A stretch of 64,000 nucleotides of DNA, taken from Echria macrotheca (lineage: Eukaryota > Ascomycota > Sordariomycetes > Sordariales > Schizotheciaceae). How positions within the stretch are numbered: the stretch's first letter is position 1; each line of letters opens with the position of its first letter. Positions 23,138 through 34,950 of this stretch are shown one piece after another. The stretch spans positions 124,001 to 188,000 of the forward strand of contig MU839830.1 in assembly GCA_030411725.1 (NCBI GenBank), given 5' to 3'. A model generated the notes under the pieces. That model ran no database searches and had not been told where the DNA came from. It saw only the letters and a list, made by a program, of their open reading frames with translations. Position numbers and translations under genes: made by a program.

Positions 23138-25233
23138 TTTCTCGGTGGTTTTCCAGCAAAAAGACTCAAAAATTGTGCGCGAATTCGCTTTCCTTGCACA
23201 CAGGTCGAAGAACCGGGCAGGGCGATGGCCTATCCGACAGGCTCTTTCGTGTTGTTGCAAGTCTTTGACAAAGCCGTTCGACGGAAACGGCAACCTCCAC
23301 CGCCAGCTCGAATTGGCCGAAGGGCACACGAGCAGAGCGCACTGCAGTCCGAACTGACTCAATTCCAAGGTCGCCCGGGTCGGTCGCGAAGCGGAAAGGA
23401 AGGATGAGGTGAGGTCGTCAACACAAGGCGGGAAAAGAGGATCGCCAAGCGTTTGGAAGCAACAAGGTGAATGCCAAGGAGGATGCGCTGTAAGCAAAGG
23501 GAAGGGAAGCGGCGGGTTTTGTTAACTGGGAAGTTCTAGGCTAGAGCGCTTAAAAGGCGTCCCATTGGCTCAGCCGGTCTACTCTACAATTGTGACCAGG
23601 TGGAAGGGGAACGCATTGTGTCGGGTTTCTCAAGGTCGCCTGCCGCGTGGCGCCGCATCGTCATCGAACCAGGCGCTGCAGGAGGAGGCGATGTCAGAGG
23701 GACGTTGTCCGACTCCAGTTGGCGCGAAACCGACCAACAAGGGCTGCTGCTGTGCGAGTACAGGTGCCTGCGGAGAAGCCCCCGAGGCATCCGGTACGTA
23801 CCTGCCGGATGCCATCTGCAAGGGAAAGGCACAATGAGGCTGAATATCTAGGAAAGGCGGGTGCGCAGTTCCCTGTGAGGTGCAGGCTTGGCTTGGTGAA
23901 CTCGGAAAGTCCCATGATTCCATCCAGCCTGTGAGTCGGTTGCCCCATCCCGGACCTTTACCTGCGACACTCGAACCAAGGGTTCAAGACGTCCCGGGTT
24001 TCTGGCCAACATCCTTCCTGAGGGCGCCCGAATTCGTCTTTTGAGCCAACCAAGTTCAAGCGCCCCTAAACCTGCGGAGGCCCTGAGACGTTTCGCGCGC
24101 CAAGAGATTCGTTTCACCCGCCTCTCCGGCCCCGCCGGGAATGCGGGCGTGGCAGGCTCCAGCGCTACGCCCAGTGCTTGGATGACAGTTCCACGCCAAA
24201 TATACCCGGGAACTGTCAAAAAGATTAACGAGATCCGATGGCTCTGCTTATGCACAGAACGGGCACCATTGCGACGAAAAGTCGGTGGCCATCTCGTGTT
24301 GACGACGCTGCGCCGTTTAAAAGGGCCATGAGGCACACTTCCTAAATGATGACAACTTTCGTTGTGCACTTCTGAGTGACGAGCTGACTACCTATACCCA
24401 TTCGACGATCTGGGGACCAATAGCAACGCATGCGTGTACGTTGGACTCGCAGTGTTGGTCGTTTGGAGTAGTAGTTGTTTTGGCACAGCCTACAAGAAGC
24501 CCTCCACTTCGAACTGGCCTCCATTTCCCCGTAGATGGTCCGGCTGGGAACTTCTTATTCTTCTGTCGCCATCCTTATTCTTAGTAAGTCTGAGAGGTTC
24601 ACGATGGCCTGGGGGCCCCACCCTACATTCCTCTTGAGATGGCCGGAAGCCGGTCGCTAGTGTATGTTGACGAACTTTGATCATCGCGACATTCAGCCAT
24701 GGCCCAAAAGGCCGCTTCACGGTTTATCAACCGGATCGATTCACAAGTGTGGATTTGGTATCCTAGGGCTGCTCTCCGGGTTAGGTGAGATACCGAGGAA
24801 GGAGATATGGCACGAGACGGATCGGATATGTCACCATCACCACCATGGGCCAGCACGTGCCCGCCTAGCCAAATTATTCAGATCTTTTGGATATGTGGAT
24901 GTGGTTGGGAAATCAGGGCTGCGCTTTCCGAGCTTTAAATACGTGGTCTCCCTTTATCAAGATTGTTGATAATCTCCACAACAAGAAATCGATCGTCGTT
25001 TGTCCCCCGCCCATGTCTTTCGGATCTCTATTCAACAGGGTCCATTCTCTTGTAAAGGCCCGATACTCCAAGACATTTCGTCAAAGTCATTCCGATTGGC
25101 ATCCCGAACTTTGTTCAAGTATTTCTTGGCAAGCCTTCCCCCCCTCGTTGGGAGCCATCGCCCAGGATGGAGTTTGCGGGAGACATTCCCAGAACGCTTT
25201 GCGCATTGCTCCTCAGGTCTGGCTGCTGCTGCG
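23138..25233. other. 2.1-kb intergenic region
   Basis: It holds the protease promoter (left) and the membrane-protein promoter (right), which are divergent. Frames of 80-170 codons occur on both strands between 23560 and 24370 but overlap each other and show no domain. I see no repeats or mobile element. A non-coding transcript cannot be ruled out. Confidence 0.4.
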
Positions 25234-27415
25234 ATGTCGAGCCAGGAGCCAGTCGACCTTTTGTCAGTCGGCCAGAATCGCCGGGTTTACGACTGTTTCA
25301 ACGACCGCCTCGAGGTTGAGCCGTACGCCGACATCTCGGGAATAGGGGTTCGTGTCTACCTAACGAGGAATCCAGTTACCCGCTTCAATGTGCTGACTGC
25401 TCAGGCTCATGTCGGATATCTCGGGACGGCGTATCTCGTTATTGTTATCCTATCTGGATACTACTTTCTGGCGTTCGATCCGTTACGGAGTCCTTTCACG
25501 GAATCCGAGATCCCACTTCATCTTGAGGAGGAATCAGCCGGCGTCGAGGCGGAGAAACGGGGTATCAAGAGACAGTGGGAACCGAATCCCATCGATGTCG
25601 CGTGCGTCGGGTTCTGCCGAAGGGTCTTTGCCAAGCCAGCCCGGCCGAGCATTCATGAACAGCCATCGAGCCAGCTTGAAGATGCGTTCCACTCGGTATG
25701 TGCTAGCCGGTTCAAGACTTGGATGACTCTGAGCGCTGACAACCTTCCCTGCCAAGTCCGTCCTTACGTTATGCGACGTCCAGATCGCAACAGGCACTGG
25801 CATTTTAGTCAGCGCATATGCCTCGCTCAATGGTGAAGAGGGCATCTCAGTCTATCACTGGATGATTGTCATCTACCTGGCCTGGTTCGCGAACCTCACC
25901 CATCTGACCGGCCTCACGCTTTTGAGACCACACCTCTACCGCTACTCTGGCGAACGCAACTGGAGGATGGTATTCATCGTGTCCCTGTTTGTTCTGCTGC
26001 TGGTTGCTCAAGTACCAACCATATACTTCGGCGCGGCGAGGTATCCGGCGTATGCCCGCTGCTTCTTCGATGTCCGGACGGTGATGAAGAGGATGCAACT
26101 CCATGACCCATATGGACACCAGTATGAGCTAGTTTCGGCACCGGCAATCGTGTCCATGGTGTTGTTGGCGCTCGGATTTCTGACTCGAATCGTGAAAGGT
26201 TCGAGTCGTTTATCCCGGAATCTGGGCAGGTTGAGACGATGGGCAAGCGACATCGCTCAGTTATCCATCCACCGGATAGCGGGCGTGTCGTCTTCCTCGG
26301 AAATGTTCCGCACCAGGCCGCGACTCCAGCAGTTATGGGCTGTCTTGGTAGTGAGACCGCTCGTTGCCGTATTCCTCACGTGGCGGCTGTACATGGATCT
26401 CTGTTCCTCTCTGCTCTCTGAGGTGCGTTGACGATTCGAATCAAGACATATCGAAGCCTAACGTGGACTCCCTTAGATTTTCTGGCTCTGGATTGCCGTC
26501 CTCTGGGGAACGGCTCACATCATACAGCTCCGGCGCTTCTCTTATCTCGAGGTCAGCGACGAGAGCCGACTCACCTTCGGCCAGATTCACCCCATCCTGC
26601 TGCTCGTGCTCCCCATGATCCCCGTGATCGTGAAGCTCGGTACATCTGTGCCCGAGCTATGGCAAAGTGATGATGGTACATGCCATAGGAACCCACACCG
26701 CCATCATCAGTGCTGACATCAAGCAGATACCGACGGAATTAGTGACCTCGACATAACGTCCGAGTGCGCCGAGGAAGGTGACACCCCGTCCAGACCAAAC
26801 GCCAACCCGCCAGGTATCCTCGACTACCTGTCTCGACATCATGGTGAGGTCGATAACGAAAAGATCGCCCACAACGTCCTCCCTTCCCTCTTGTACACCA
26901 GCCCTTGGTCAATCCCCACCATGTGGCTCGCCAAGGGCCAAGCCATCTTTTTCACCATCGCCATCTTCGGCGAGCTCTTCTACAGTCTCAAGCTGAGCAA
27001 CATCCTCGCCAGCCTGATCGCCTGGATCATCTTCATGCAGTCCTCAGCATGCTATATCGTCATTCTCCTCGGCCTGAGCTCAGGCGGTCGGCCATCAACC
27101 CAGAGCTGGAGTCGGGTTCCAAAGAGATTGTCCAGGCTGCTATCCACGGACGGCACCTTGTTGTGGTGGCTCGTTGCGGCTCTTGTGTTTACGGGGTATT
27201 CGCTCTCGCCTATCTGGACAAGCGGACGATACAGCAGCGAGCACGAGCACTCGCCTGTCTTGCAGACGCTGTATCGGGACCATACCGCGGTGCCGGCGGC
27301 TGTTGTCTTTCATGGTCTGTATTCGGTGTTTGCCGGCGTGCGGGCTATCCTTCCCGGGAACAACCAAACAGTAGAGGCAGTCAAGGAGACGCAAGAGAGA
27401 CAAGCCCTAGACTGA
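25234..27415 (+). CDS. Multi-pass fungal membrane protein of unknown function
   Basis: Four exons, 25234..25695, 25757..26422, 26477..26666 and 26727..27415, give 668 residues. Each intron has a CTGAC/CTAAC-like branch site. The third donor could instead be at 26676 (+3 residues, same phase). The protein has one N-terminal membrane segment near VGYLGTAYLVIVILSGYYFL and several in the middle (MIVIYLAWFANLTHLTGLTL, FIVSLFVLLLVAQVPTIYFG, APAIVSMVLLALGFL). Others follow at IFWLWIAVLWGTAHII, HPILLLVLPMIPVIV, AIFFTIAIFGELFYSL and LIAWIIFMQSSACYIVILL. I recognise the layout as a common, unnamed family of Sordariomycete and Leotiomycete membrane proteins, often found near accessory genes. No transporter signature is evident. 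Confidence 0.75.
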
Positions 27416-27471
27416 GATTTTCTTTTGTTTAGTTTAAAATACGAATAGGAAAAAATTGTCATGTCGTTGTA

Positions 27472-28786
27472 TCACATCAAATGCTTCTCCACGTACCGTC
27501 CCAACCGCTCGAGCCCCTCGCGGAGCACCTCGGTCTGGTTGACGTACCCGATGCGGACATACCCCTGAAAGTCCCTGTTCCGTCCAAAACACCGGCTGGC
27601 CGGGACGAACAGCACGTTGGCCTCCTCGAGCGCTCCGACCGCGAACTCGTCCCCATCGACGGGTTTCCCGTGCTTGTCAGAGAATCTGATAAACGCAGTC
27701 GTCCCGGCCGTCGGCTTCACCCACTCCACCACCTTGGGGTATCGATCCACAAACGCCGCCAGCATGGCGAGATTCGTGCGCGCCAGCGCGAGATTACGCT
27801 CCAGCAGTCCGGGCTTGACAGCCGGCGAGAGCGCGTAGGCGGCAACCTGGTCGTCGAGCTGGGACACGCTGATGGTGGTGTAATCGCGCGCGGCGACGGC
27901 GGCCTCGATCAGGTCTGGGTCGCGCGAGGCGATCCAGCCGATGCGGAGGCCGGCTAGGGCGAAGGACTTGGACATGGAGCCTGTCGAGATGGTCTTTGTG
28001 AAGGAGGACGCGGGGTCGATGGCGAGGATGGAGGGCGGGGCGGGCGTGGAATGGTACAGCGGGCTGTAGACCTCGTCGGCGAGGATGGTGATGTTGTGGG
28101 CTTTGGCGATGTTGACGAGGGAGGCTAGGGTGGATTCAGGGGTAGTAGCGCCGGTAGGGTTGTTGGGGTTGTTGATGACGATGAGCTGCACAGGAATTAA
28201 GGACAGGGTCATGAAAAAGGGGATGGATGTGAGTGAACCTTGGTGTTGGGCTTGATCAACTTCTCGAGGTCAGAGAGGTCGGGGATGTAGCCATTCTCTG
28301 GCTTGAGCTCCCAGAGAGAAACCTCGGCGCCTAAGCTCTCGGGGACGGAATACAGTTGTTGGTAGGTGGGATAGACGCAGATTACATGGTCTCCGGGCCC
28401 AACTAGGGTATCTACAGAGGGTTTCAGTAACGGGTGGCTTAAGAAAAGGGGGCTTTAACTGGACAGAACCAACAAAAGAGGAGAAAGTTGGCGGCGATGG
28501 CGCCCTGAGTGACCACGATATTCTCTGGGGTCAACCCGGCGCCAGTATACAAATCGGCAATGTGCTGACGCAGTTTGGTTGAGCCTCGGATGGCGCCGTA
28601 TGTCATTCTTGTCGACAGACTGATTGGACCAGGTGCGTTGCCGCTGTTGTTCCCATCTTTGCTGAGAGCTACGAGCTCATCGACCGAGACGGATGCCGCA
28701 CATGTCTCTGCGATGTTAAGGACCCCTGGTGTATTTTCATACTTGTCCATCCACTGTTCAACTTCGAAAAGCTCAATCTTGACCAT
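27472..28786 (-). CDS. PLP-dependent class I/II aminotransferase
   Basis: Three exons, complement(28474..28786), (28239..28411) and (27472..28185), give 399 residues. The fold-type I signatures are clear: substrate-loop VGPGDHVICVYPTYQQLY, cofactor-binding NNPNNPTG at about 167-174, LADEVY near 197-202, and the Schiff-base lysine K235 in TGSMSKSFALAGLRIGW. The C-terminal small domain is complete. Overall it resembles the fungal group annotated as capreomycidine-synthase-like or aspartate-type aminotransferases; the amino acid used cannot be told from sequence. The first donor is GTTGGT and the second GTTCAC, both non-standard after the GT. The stop codon lies 56 nt from the stop of the convergent membrane-protein gene. 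Confidence 0.88.
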
Positions 28787-29709
28787 GGTGATAAACTTCA
28801 AACTGGAAAGATGTGATACGAGGAGGCACAGCAGACAAAAGGGATGTTGTTGACTTTTGTGTATTTGCGGGGTCGTTGCCGTTAACTAGTTCTACATGCC
28901 TAGGTACCTCAGTAGATGTGAACGGTGGTAAATCGAAGCAGCAGTTGTCTAATAGAGGGCGCGCCCTCTCAAGTCCCTTCAGGAAGCTGTAACCCTGAAC
29001 CCTTCCTCGAGGAATCGCCGGGAACATTCTGCATCAAAACCCGAAAGGACTATTCCGTGGATGGATTTACGAGAGTTGCCAACACGGATGCTTCGAATGG
29101 CTTTGCTCCAATGACCTTGCCGACGACGGGTGCCTAAGGACGGTTTCGGAGGTCGTCCCCGCCCTGAATGCCTTGCAACCTCGGGCCGTGAGAGCGGCAT
29201 GACACCGATAAGCAAAAGCGAGGCGTTGCGTGGCTCGCCTGGCAACTGACATGGCCTGTGCACATGTGGGCAAGGTCATGTTGCAACGTCACTTGGCAGC
29301 GACATCATCGCAGCCTGTTGGGGCCATCGGAGGCGTCCGCTCTGTTATTCTCTCTCCTGCTCCTGCTGCGGCTTGATCGTTATCTCTCTGAGCTGCAGCG
29401 ATCCGGGCTCTGTCCGACAGATTTGCAGTGACGCAGTTCGATCTCGGGACGCATCCGAGGTCTAGACGCATCCAAGTATCCGGGAAGTCGGTCGTCATCG
29501 GCCCCGAGCTGTTCTGAGACGTGGGGTTGGTGGGACAGTGGGACCTTTGCGACCACTGACCAGTGCCCGTGGCCCCGTGCAGCCTGCCGCCACCTATCGA
29601 GCCGATCTCAAGCTTGGTTGTTGGGGAAAGCTCCAGACAACAACAAATCGGCCACATCGAGAACCATCGGCGCGCATCCCACCTGCGTCGCCGCTTGCCC
29701 TCTGCCATC
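28787..29709. other. Divergent promoter region (aminotransferase / ADP1)
   Basis: There are 923 nt between divergent starts. It contains a palindromic CCTAGGTACCT-type element at 28899-28910. No supported gene seen. Confidence 0.45.
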
Positions 29710-32700
29710 ATGGCAAAACGATTACAGCGGTCGCTGGCGCTGGCCGCGCTGTCGTTGTCGCTTCCGTGGCTTGCCTCGGCCTACAACAATGTCTCGTCAG
29801 TCGACATGATGCGAGCGCAATTAGCTCTCATGGATGACCGACCAAAGGACTGTCCTCCTTGGTAAGGCAATACCATACCCGCGCCTTGCCGGATGATATT
29901 CTGATGACTTCTCTGTCAGCTTCAACTGTCACCTTCCGATCTACTCGTGCGGCCAATTCGCTCCTTGTAACGAATACAGCGGGAAATGCGACTGCCCGGC
30001 GGGATTTGGCGGTGACAACTGCTTAGAGCCTCGTACGATGCCCCGATCTCGATCCGACTCTTGTCATAAGAGTGCTAACACCATATTGTTCAGTATGCGG
30101 ATCCCTCGCCCGTGGCGGTGAGCGACCGGTCCGCGAAGAGCAAAAATGCAAGTGCGACGATGGCTGGACTGGAATCAACTGCAACGTCTGCACCGAGGAC
30201 AAAGTCTGCAACGCCTTTACTCCGACGGGCGATGGCGGTGTCTGTTATACGGGTGGTGAAGTCGTGAAGCAGAACTACCAGATGTGCGATGTCACCAACC
30301 GAGCGATTCGGGACTTGCTTAAGGAGCAGGTTCCCCAAGTCACCTTTACCTGCAAAGCAGATATCCAGGAGTGCGACTTTCAGTGTAAGTTCTGCCGGGC
30401 TTGACGTCTCGTTCGGTGCTTACACGTTTGCAACAGTCTGGGTCGACCAACGCGAGTCCTTCATGTGCCACCTGAAAGAGTGCGAATCGAGCGCCAACTT
30501 CGACTTTTCGGGCGGGAAGAACTCGACCTCCTACAAATGCGAGAAGATTATGTGCGAGTGCATCCCGAAACGGATGCTGTGCGGCGAGGGTGGTTCTCTC
30601 GATATCAGCGAGTTCTTGACGGAGGCCATTAAAGGGCCCGCGTCGTTCGACTGCACTCAGGCCCCAGGGGAGGCCAAGAAATGCGCTTTCCAGGAACCCG
30701 CGATGAACGAATTGATCAGCGACATGTTTGGCGACAACAGCATCCTGCTGACTTGCGGGTCGGGCGAGTGTCTCTACCACACCGAAGTGCCGGGATATGC
30801 ACCCAAGGTGCCCAAGATCAACACTCCGCTGATCGCTGGCGTTATTGCCGGCTGCTCTCTCTTCCTTGTTGCTGTGATTTTGGGCACTTGGTATCTTTCG
30901 CGGAGAAAGTTTAGGTACGGCGCTATTCAACTGGACGACTCGGACGATGAAGGTATCAAGCTCATGACCGACCACAAACCCGCCGCCCTGTACTTTGAGA
31001 ACGTCTCCTACAAACTGAACGGCAAGGAAATCCTATCTGGAATCCAGGGCACGGCGCATCCTGGAGAACTCTGCGCAATCATGGGTGCCTCTGGAGCTGG
31101 CAAGACGACCTTCCTTGACATTCTTGCGCGCAAAAACAAGAGGGGCCGCGTCTCGGGCGACTTTTACGTCAACGGCGAGAAAGTCAGCGATGTTGACTAC
31201 AAGAATGCTGTCGGATTTGTCGACCAGGAGGATACTATGCTTCCTACCTTGACGGTTCACGAAACCATTCTTACGAGCGCTCTACTACGCCTCCCAAGAG
31301 ACATGACGCGGGCAGCCAAGGAGCAAAGAGTGCTCGAAGTAGAAAAGCAACTCGGAATTCACCACATTCGCGACTCTCTCATCGGATCTGAGGAGGGCAA
31401 AGGTCGGGGTATCTCCGGAGGCGAGAAGCGCCGTGTCGGAATCGCCTGCGAGCTGGTCACGAGCCCTTCCATCTTGTTCCTCGACGAGCCGACCAGTGGA
31501 TTGGACGCCTACAACGCCTACAATGTAGTGGAATGTCTGGTGACGCTTGCGAAGACATACAAACGGACGGTTATCTTCACAATTCACCAACCGAGATCCA
31601 ACATCGTCGCCTTGTTCGATCGCCTCGTTCTGCTCGCCCGCGGAAAGACGGTTTACTCGGGACCACTTCATCAGTGTCAAGATTATTTTGACCATATCGG
31701 ATACAGCTGCCCTCCTGGTTTCAACATTGCGGACTACCTGGTCGACTTGACAATGCACGCTAGCTCCATGACCTCGTTCGACGACGGCACTTTCTCAGCT
31801 GATGGCGCTAGCCTCGGACCGAGTAGCACGCGTGCTGTGAAGTCGATCGCAAGTGTGGCCTCGGGAAGCATCGGAGAGGAAAGCAGCATTGAACCCTCGT
31901 CGTCCCGACCGAGAAACAAGCGAAGGGACTCTGTGAAGCTTCGACAGGAACGCGAGCTCTACACCAGGCGTAGGCAGGCGGCCGACACCGCTGCGTCCTC
32001 GGATGCCGGCGACGAGATTGGCGCCTACAAGCTCCAGAAGCAGGCTCCTGGCGGCGTTACCCCTTCTTTAGCAGATGACGGACTCGACCTGCCACCAGCC
32101 GCGACCGGAACTGACTTAGATGTCCTCGTCCATTCGTTTATCCAGTCAGATATTGCCGGAAATACACATGATGAAATCCAGCAGGCTATTGCCGCCGCTG
32201 CGACGAGCAACGGACAAAACTCGAACGGCTATACGCCCGAAGGCCCCAATATCAACGTACCAACTATGGGCAAAGGCTATGCTCGTATCGGGTACCTCCG
32301 ACAGTTTGTGATTCTCTCTCAGCGCACATGGAGAAACTTGTACCGGAACCCGATGCTCATGTTGACCCACTACGCCATCGCAATTCTCCTTGCCGTCTTC
32401 GCTGGGTACCTCTTCTACGGCCTCACGCTGGATATTGCCGGGTTTCAAAACAGACTTGGTTTGTTCTTCTTCGTGCTTGCCCTCTTCGGGTTCAGCACTC
32501 TTACCAGCTTGGGTGTGTTCTCCCAGGAACGCCTTTTGTTTGTCCGCGAAAGAGCCAACGGGTACTACTCCCCCGTCACCTACTTCGCCGCCAAGGTCCT
32601 GTTCGACATCATACCTCTCAGGATCATCCCGCCGATCCTACTTGGGACCATTATCTACCCGATGACCGGCCTCTACCCAGATGTGTCAAAATTCTTCATC

Positions 32701-33123
32701 TTCATGCTTGTGTTGGTTCTCTTCAACTTTGCCGCCGCGGCTGTCTGTCTGTTCATCGGAATCGTCTGCAAGGATGCTGGCGTGGCCAACCTGATTGGTA
32801 GCTTGGTCATGCTCTTCAGCTTACTCTTCGCCGGCTTGCTGCTCAATCACAACGCCATCCCAGCGGCAGCTCTCTGGCTGCAGTGGCTCTCTATATTCCA
32901 CTACGGTTTCGAGGCGCTCATCGTCAACGAGGTGACGCAGCTGACGCTGGTGGACCAGAAAGTTGGTATGAACATCACCGTCCCCGGCGCAGCCATCCTC
33001 AGTGCGTTTGGGTTCAGCAACTCATCAATGTGGTCGGATATTCGCAACCTCGGCATTTTCGGCGTGGCGTTCATAATACTCGCCTACGCCGCAATGCACA
33101 CCTTGCTCGTTGAGAAGAGGTAA
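29710..33123 (+). CDS. ADP1: ABCG-family transporter with EGF-like ectodomain (ADP1-like)
   Basis: Four exons, 29710..29861, 29920..30032, 30094..30384 and 30437..33123, give 1,080 residues. A signal peptide (about 1-25) is followed by a Cys-rich luminal or extracellular region with EGF-like patterns ([19 protein letters not shown], then [16 protein letters not shown]). One membrane helix lies at [20 protein letters not shown]. The ABC domain has Walker A GASGAGKT at 402-409, signature ISGGEKRR, Walker [13 protein letters not shown] and the switch IHQPRS. A disordered Ser-rich linker leads to a C-terminal ABC2 membrane domain with about six helices. This half-transporter architecture (TM, ABC, TM) is that of yeast ADP1. 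The substrate is unknown. A functional dimer is expected from the family. Confidence 0.92.
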
Positions 33124-33494
33124 TGGGCGGTGGTTCAAGCTGCTGAGCATCAATGCCACAGGGCTATAGAACTGTTTTCTTTGTTTGTAGCATGTACATT
33201 TTTATCTTTTGGAAAGCATGGGACCGTCCTAATCCATTCGCTCTGAAGCAGCTGGGTGCTGGTCTTTCCAGCTCGCAGATTCGCTTCAGCACAAGACTTG
33301 CATTTCCATCAGGACTGGGGCGTTGGGACAGGTTGATCGTTTTGACTCAATATAAACATTGTAAAGCTTCTCCCCTAGAATACATGGTGCTTTGTATGTT
33401 TCGCCGACCCATTGGCGGGCTGCCTCTATAGATACATGGATCTCGTACAACTGAGAACACGAACGGTTCGCTCCGCCTAGCATGGCTGCCCAAT
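33124..33494. other. Convergent intergenic region
   Basis: This is the shared 3' flank of the ADP1-like gene (+) and PET123 (-). No gene seen. Confidence 0.5.
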
Positions 33495-34502
33495 TTATAG
33501 CTTGCTTCCCGTGAGCTCCTCGGCCAGCTCCTTCTGCCGCTCCGTCGATTGCACCCAGTCGGTCTTGACATGGAGACCGACATCCTTCTCCCGCGCGCTC
33601 GCGTTGGCGAACTTGCCCAGGGCCTCGGCGACCGTGATGGGCACATTCTTGGTATCCCAGATGCTCTCGCCCCGCTCAAACATGTTGCGCTCAAAGAACT
33701 TGGGATCGAAGACGGCCTCGATGCGCTCCTCGAGCTCCTTCTCGTCGACGATGAAGTCGCCGGCGGCCACGTACAGCCGCTGGAGCGCGTCGCGGCGCCG
33801 CTCGGCCTTGAGCGCCATCCGCTCCGCGTGCAGCCTCGCGGCCTCCTCGGCCTTGTCGAAGCGCTGCGGGTCCGGGAGGACGGCCGTGTTGAGCGCCGTC
33901 GAGGCCATGACGGTGCTGCGCGTGAGCACGTCGTCGGCCGCCTCGGGCGCCACGGCCGCGGCCTTATTCCGCCTCCGTCGGGCGACGTTGCGTCCGATCC
34001 GGCGCTGGTCGCGCTGCTGTGTGCGCTCCCACAGGCCCTTGAGACCCTGCTCGAGCGCCGCGCGGCGGCTCGCGGCGTACAAGCGGCGGCGTGCCTCGTT
34101 CTCGGATCGCGGCGCGAGCCCGGCTTTCTCTGACGCCGACAGCGCCGCCGTCCGTTCGAGGTGCTCCGGCTGGATCTTGCGGTCGCCGTCGCGGCGCGGG
34201 AAGATCTTGCGCGGGATCGGGAGGTGGCCCTTTAGCTTGGCCCGGCGGTCTTCCGACGACTGGGGGACCTCGGGGATGTGGATGAATTTGGGCGACTCGG
34301 GCGGGAAGACGGGCGGTTTGGCGGCCGCGGCGGGGGCGTCGGTGTTGGCGGTCGAGACGGATCGGCTACCGGACGGGGCAGCTCGTTGGCGGACGGCCCA
34401 TATTGAGGATGCTGCTGCTGGGAGGGTGGTTGTTCGGAGAGTGCAGGCGGAGAGGGCGGCCTGGAGACCGTTTATCGACGGCCGCGACGGTAGTGGTGGC
34501 AT
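33495..34502 (-). CDS. PET123: Mitochondrial ribosomal protein mS26 (PET123-like)
   Basis: This single-exon gene encodes 335 residues. The presequence is Ser/Thr/Arg/Ala-rich. The conserved fungal block KLKGHLPIPRKIFPRRDGDRK leads into a long, highly charged, helical region rich in Arg, Glu and Ala, ending in the mS26-type C-terminus (WDTKNVPITVAEALGKF and TDWVQSTERQKELAEEL). Family knowledge: Pet123/mS26 sits on the small mitoribosomal subunit, and yeast pet123 mutants lose mitochondrial translation. The ATG at 34502 is the only one upstream of the conserved block. It shares a 448-nt divergent promoter with NOG2. Confidence 0.82.
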   Translation of the reverse strand: MPPLPSRPSINGLQAALSACTLRTTTLPAAASSIWAVRQRAAPSGSRSVSTANTDAPAAAAKPPVFPPESPKFIHIPEVPQSSEDRRAKLKGHLPIPRKIFPRRDGDRKIQPEHLERTAALSASEKAGLAPRSENEARRRLYAASRRAALEQGLKGLWERTQQRDQRRIGRNVARRRRNKAAAVAPEAADDVLTRSTVMASTALNTAVLPDPQRFDKAEEAARLHAERMALKAERRRDALQRLYVAAGDFIVDEKELEERIEAVFDPKFFERNMFERGESIWDTKNVPITVAEALGKFANASAREKDVGLHVKTDWVQSTERQKELAEELTGSKL

Positions 34503-34950
34503 TTTGCGGGAGTGTGCACTTCAACTCTGTCCCCGCGGGCGGAGACGGGGTCGAAGGGGACAGAATTAGGCGATGGGTTGGTTGGCTGGACCTGGGATGG
34601 GATCGTTCGTGAAAGCAAAGGTTGGGAATTTCTGAAGGCCTGGCGATTGGACCCACACGCATCCCATCACGCTAACGAACGTGCATTGCAGTGGCCTGCC
34701 GGGGTTTCTGCCAACTCACACCGCCAATTTATTTTTCAAGACCGAGCTCCACCCCGCCCAAAAGTTTCCGCACTCCCACTCTTAAAGCTTCCTCGTTCCT
34801 CTCGTTCTCTGCTTGAGAACTTCCCTGACTCTGCGTCTTTGCTACTTCTTTCCATTCTATACCACCGAGAATTGAACACTTGCTCTCGCGGGCGAGGCTT
34901 TTCTTTTCGTTTCTTTTTCCAGGTTTCGGTGGCGGCCCGCCTTTGCCAAA
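34503..34950. promoter_or_regulatory. Divergent promoter of PET123 and NOG2
   Basis: These 448 nt separate the start codons of a mitoribosomal protein gene (-) and a nucleolar 60S-assembly GTPase gene (+). The NOG2-proximal half is pyrimidine-rich (about 34785-34920), typical of fungal ribosome-biogenesis and ribosomal-protein promoters and 5' UTRs. Confidence 0.55.

Noticed and set aside
23848..24369. 173-codon minus-strand frame in the 23-25 kb gap
   Set aside because: No domain, overlapped by similar frames on the other strand, random-looking composition, and no splice-linked neighbour.
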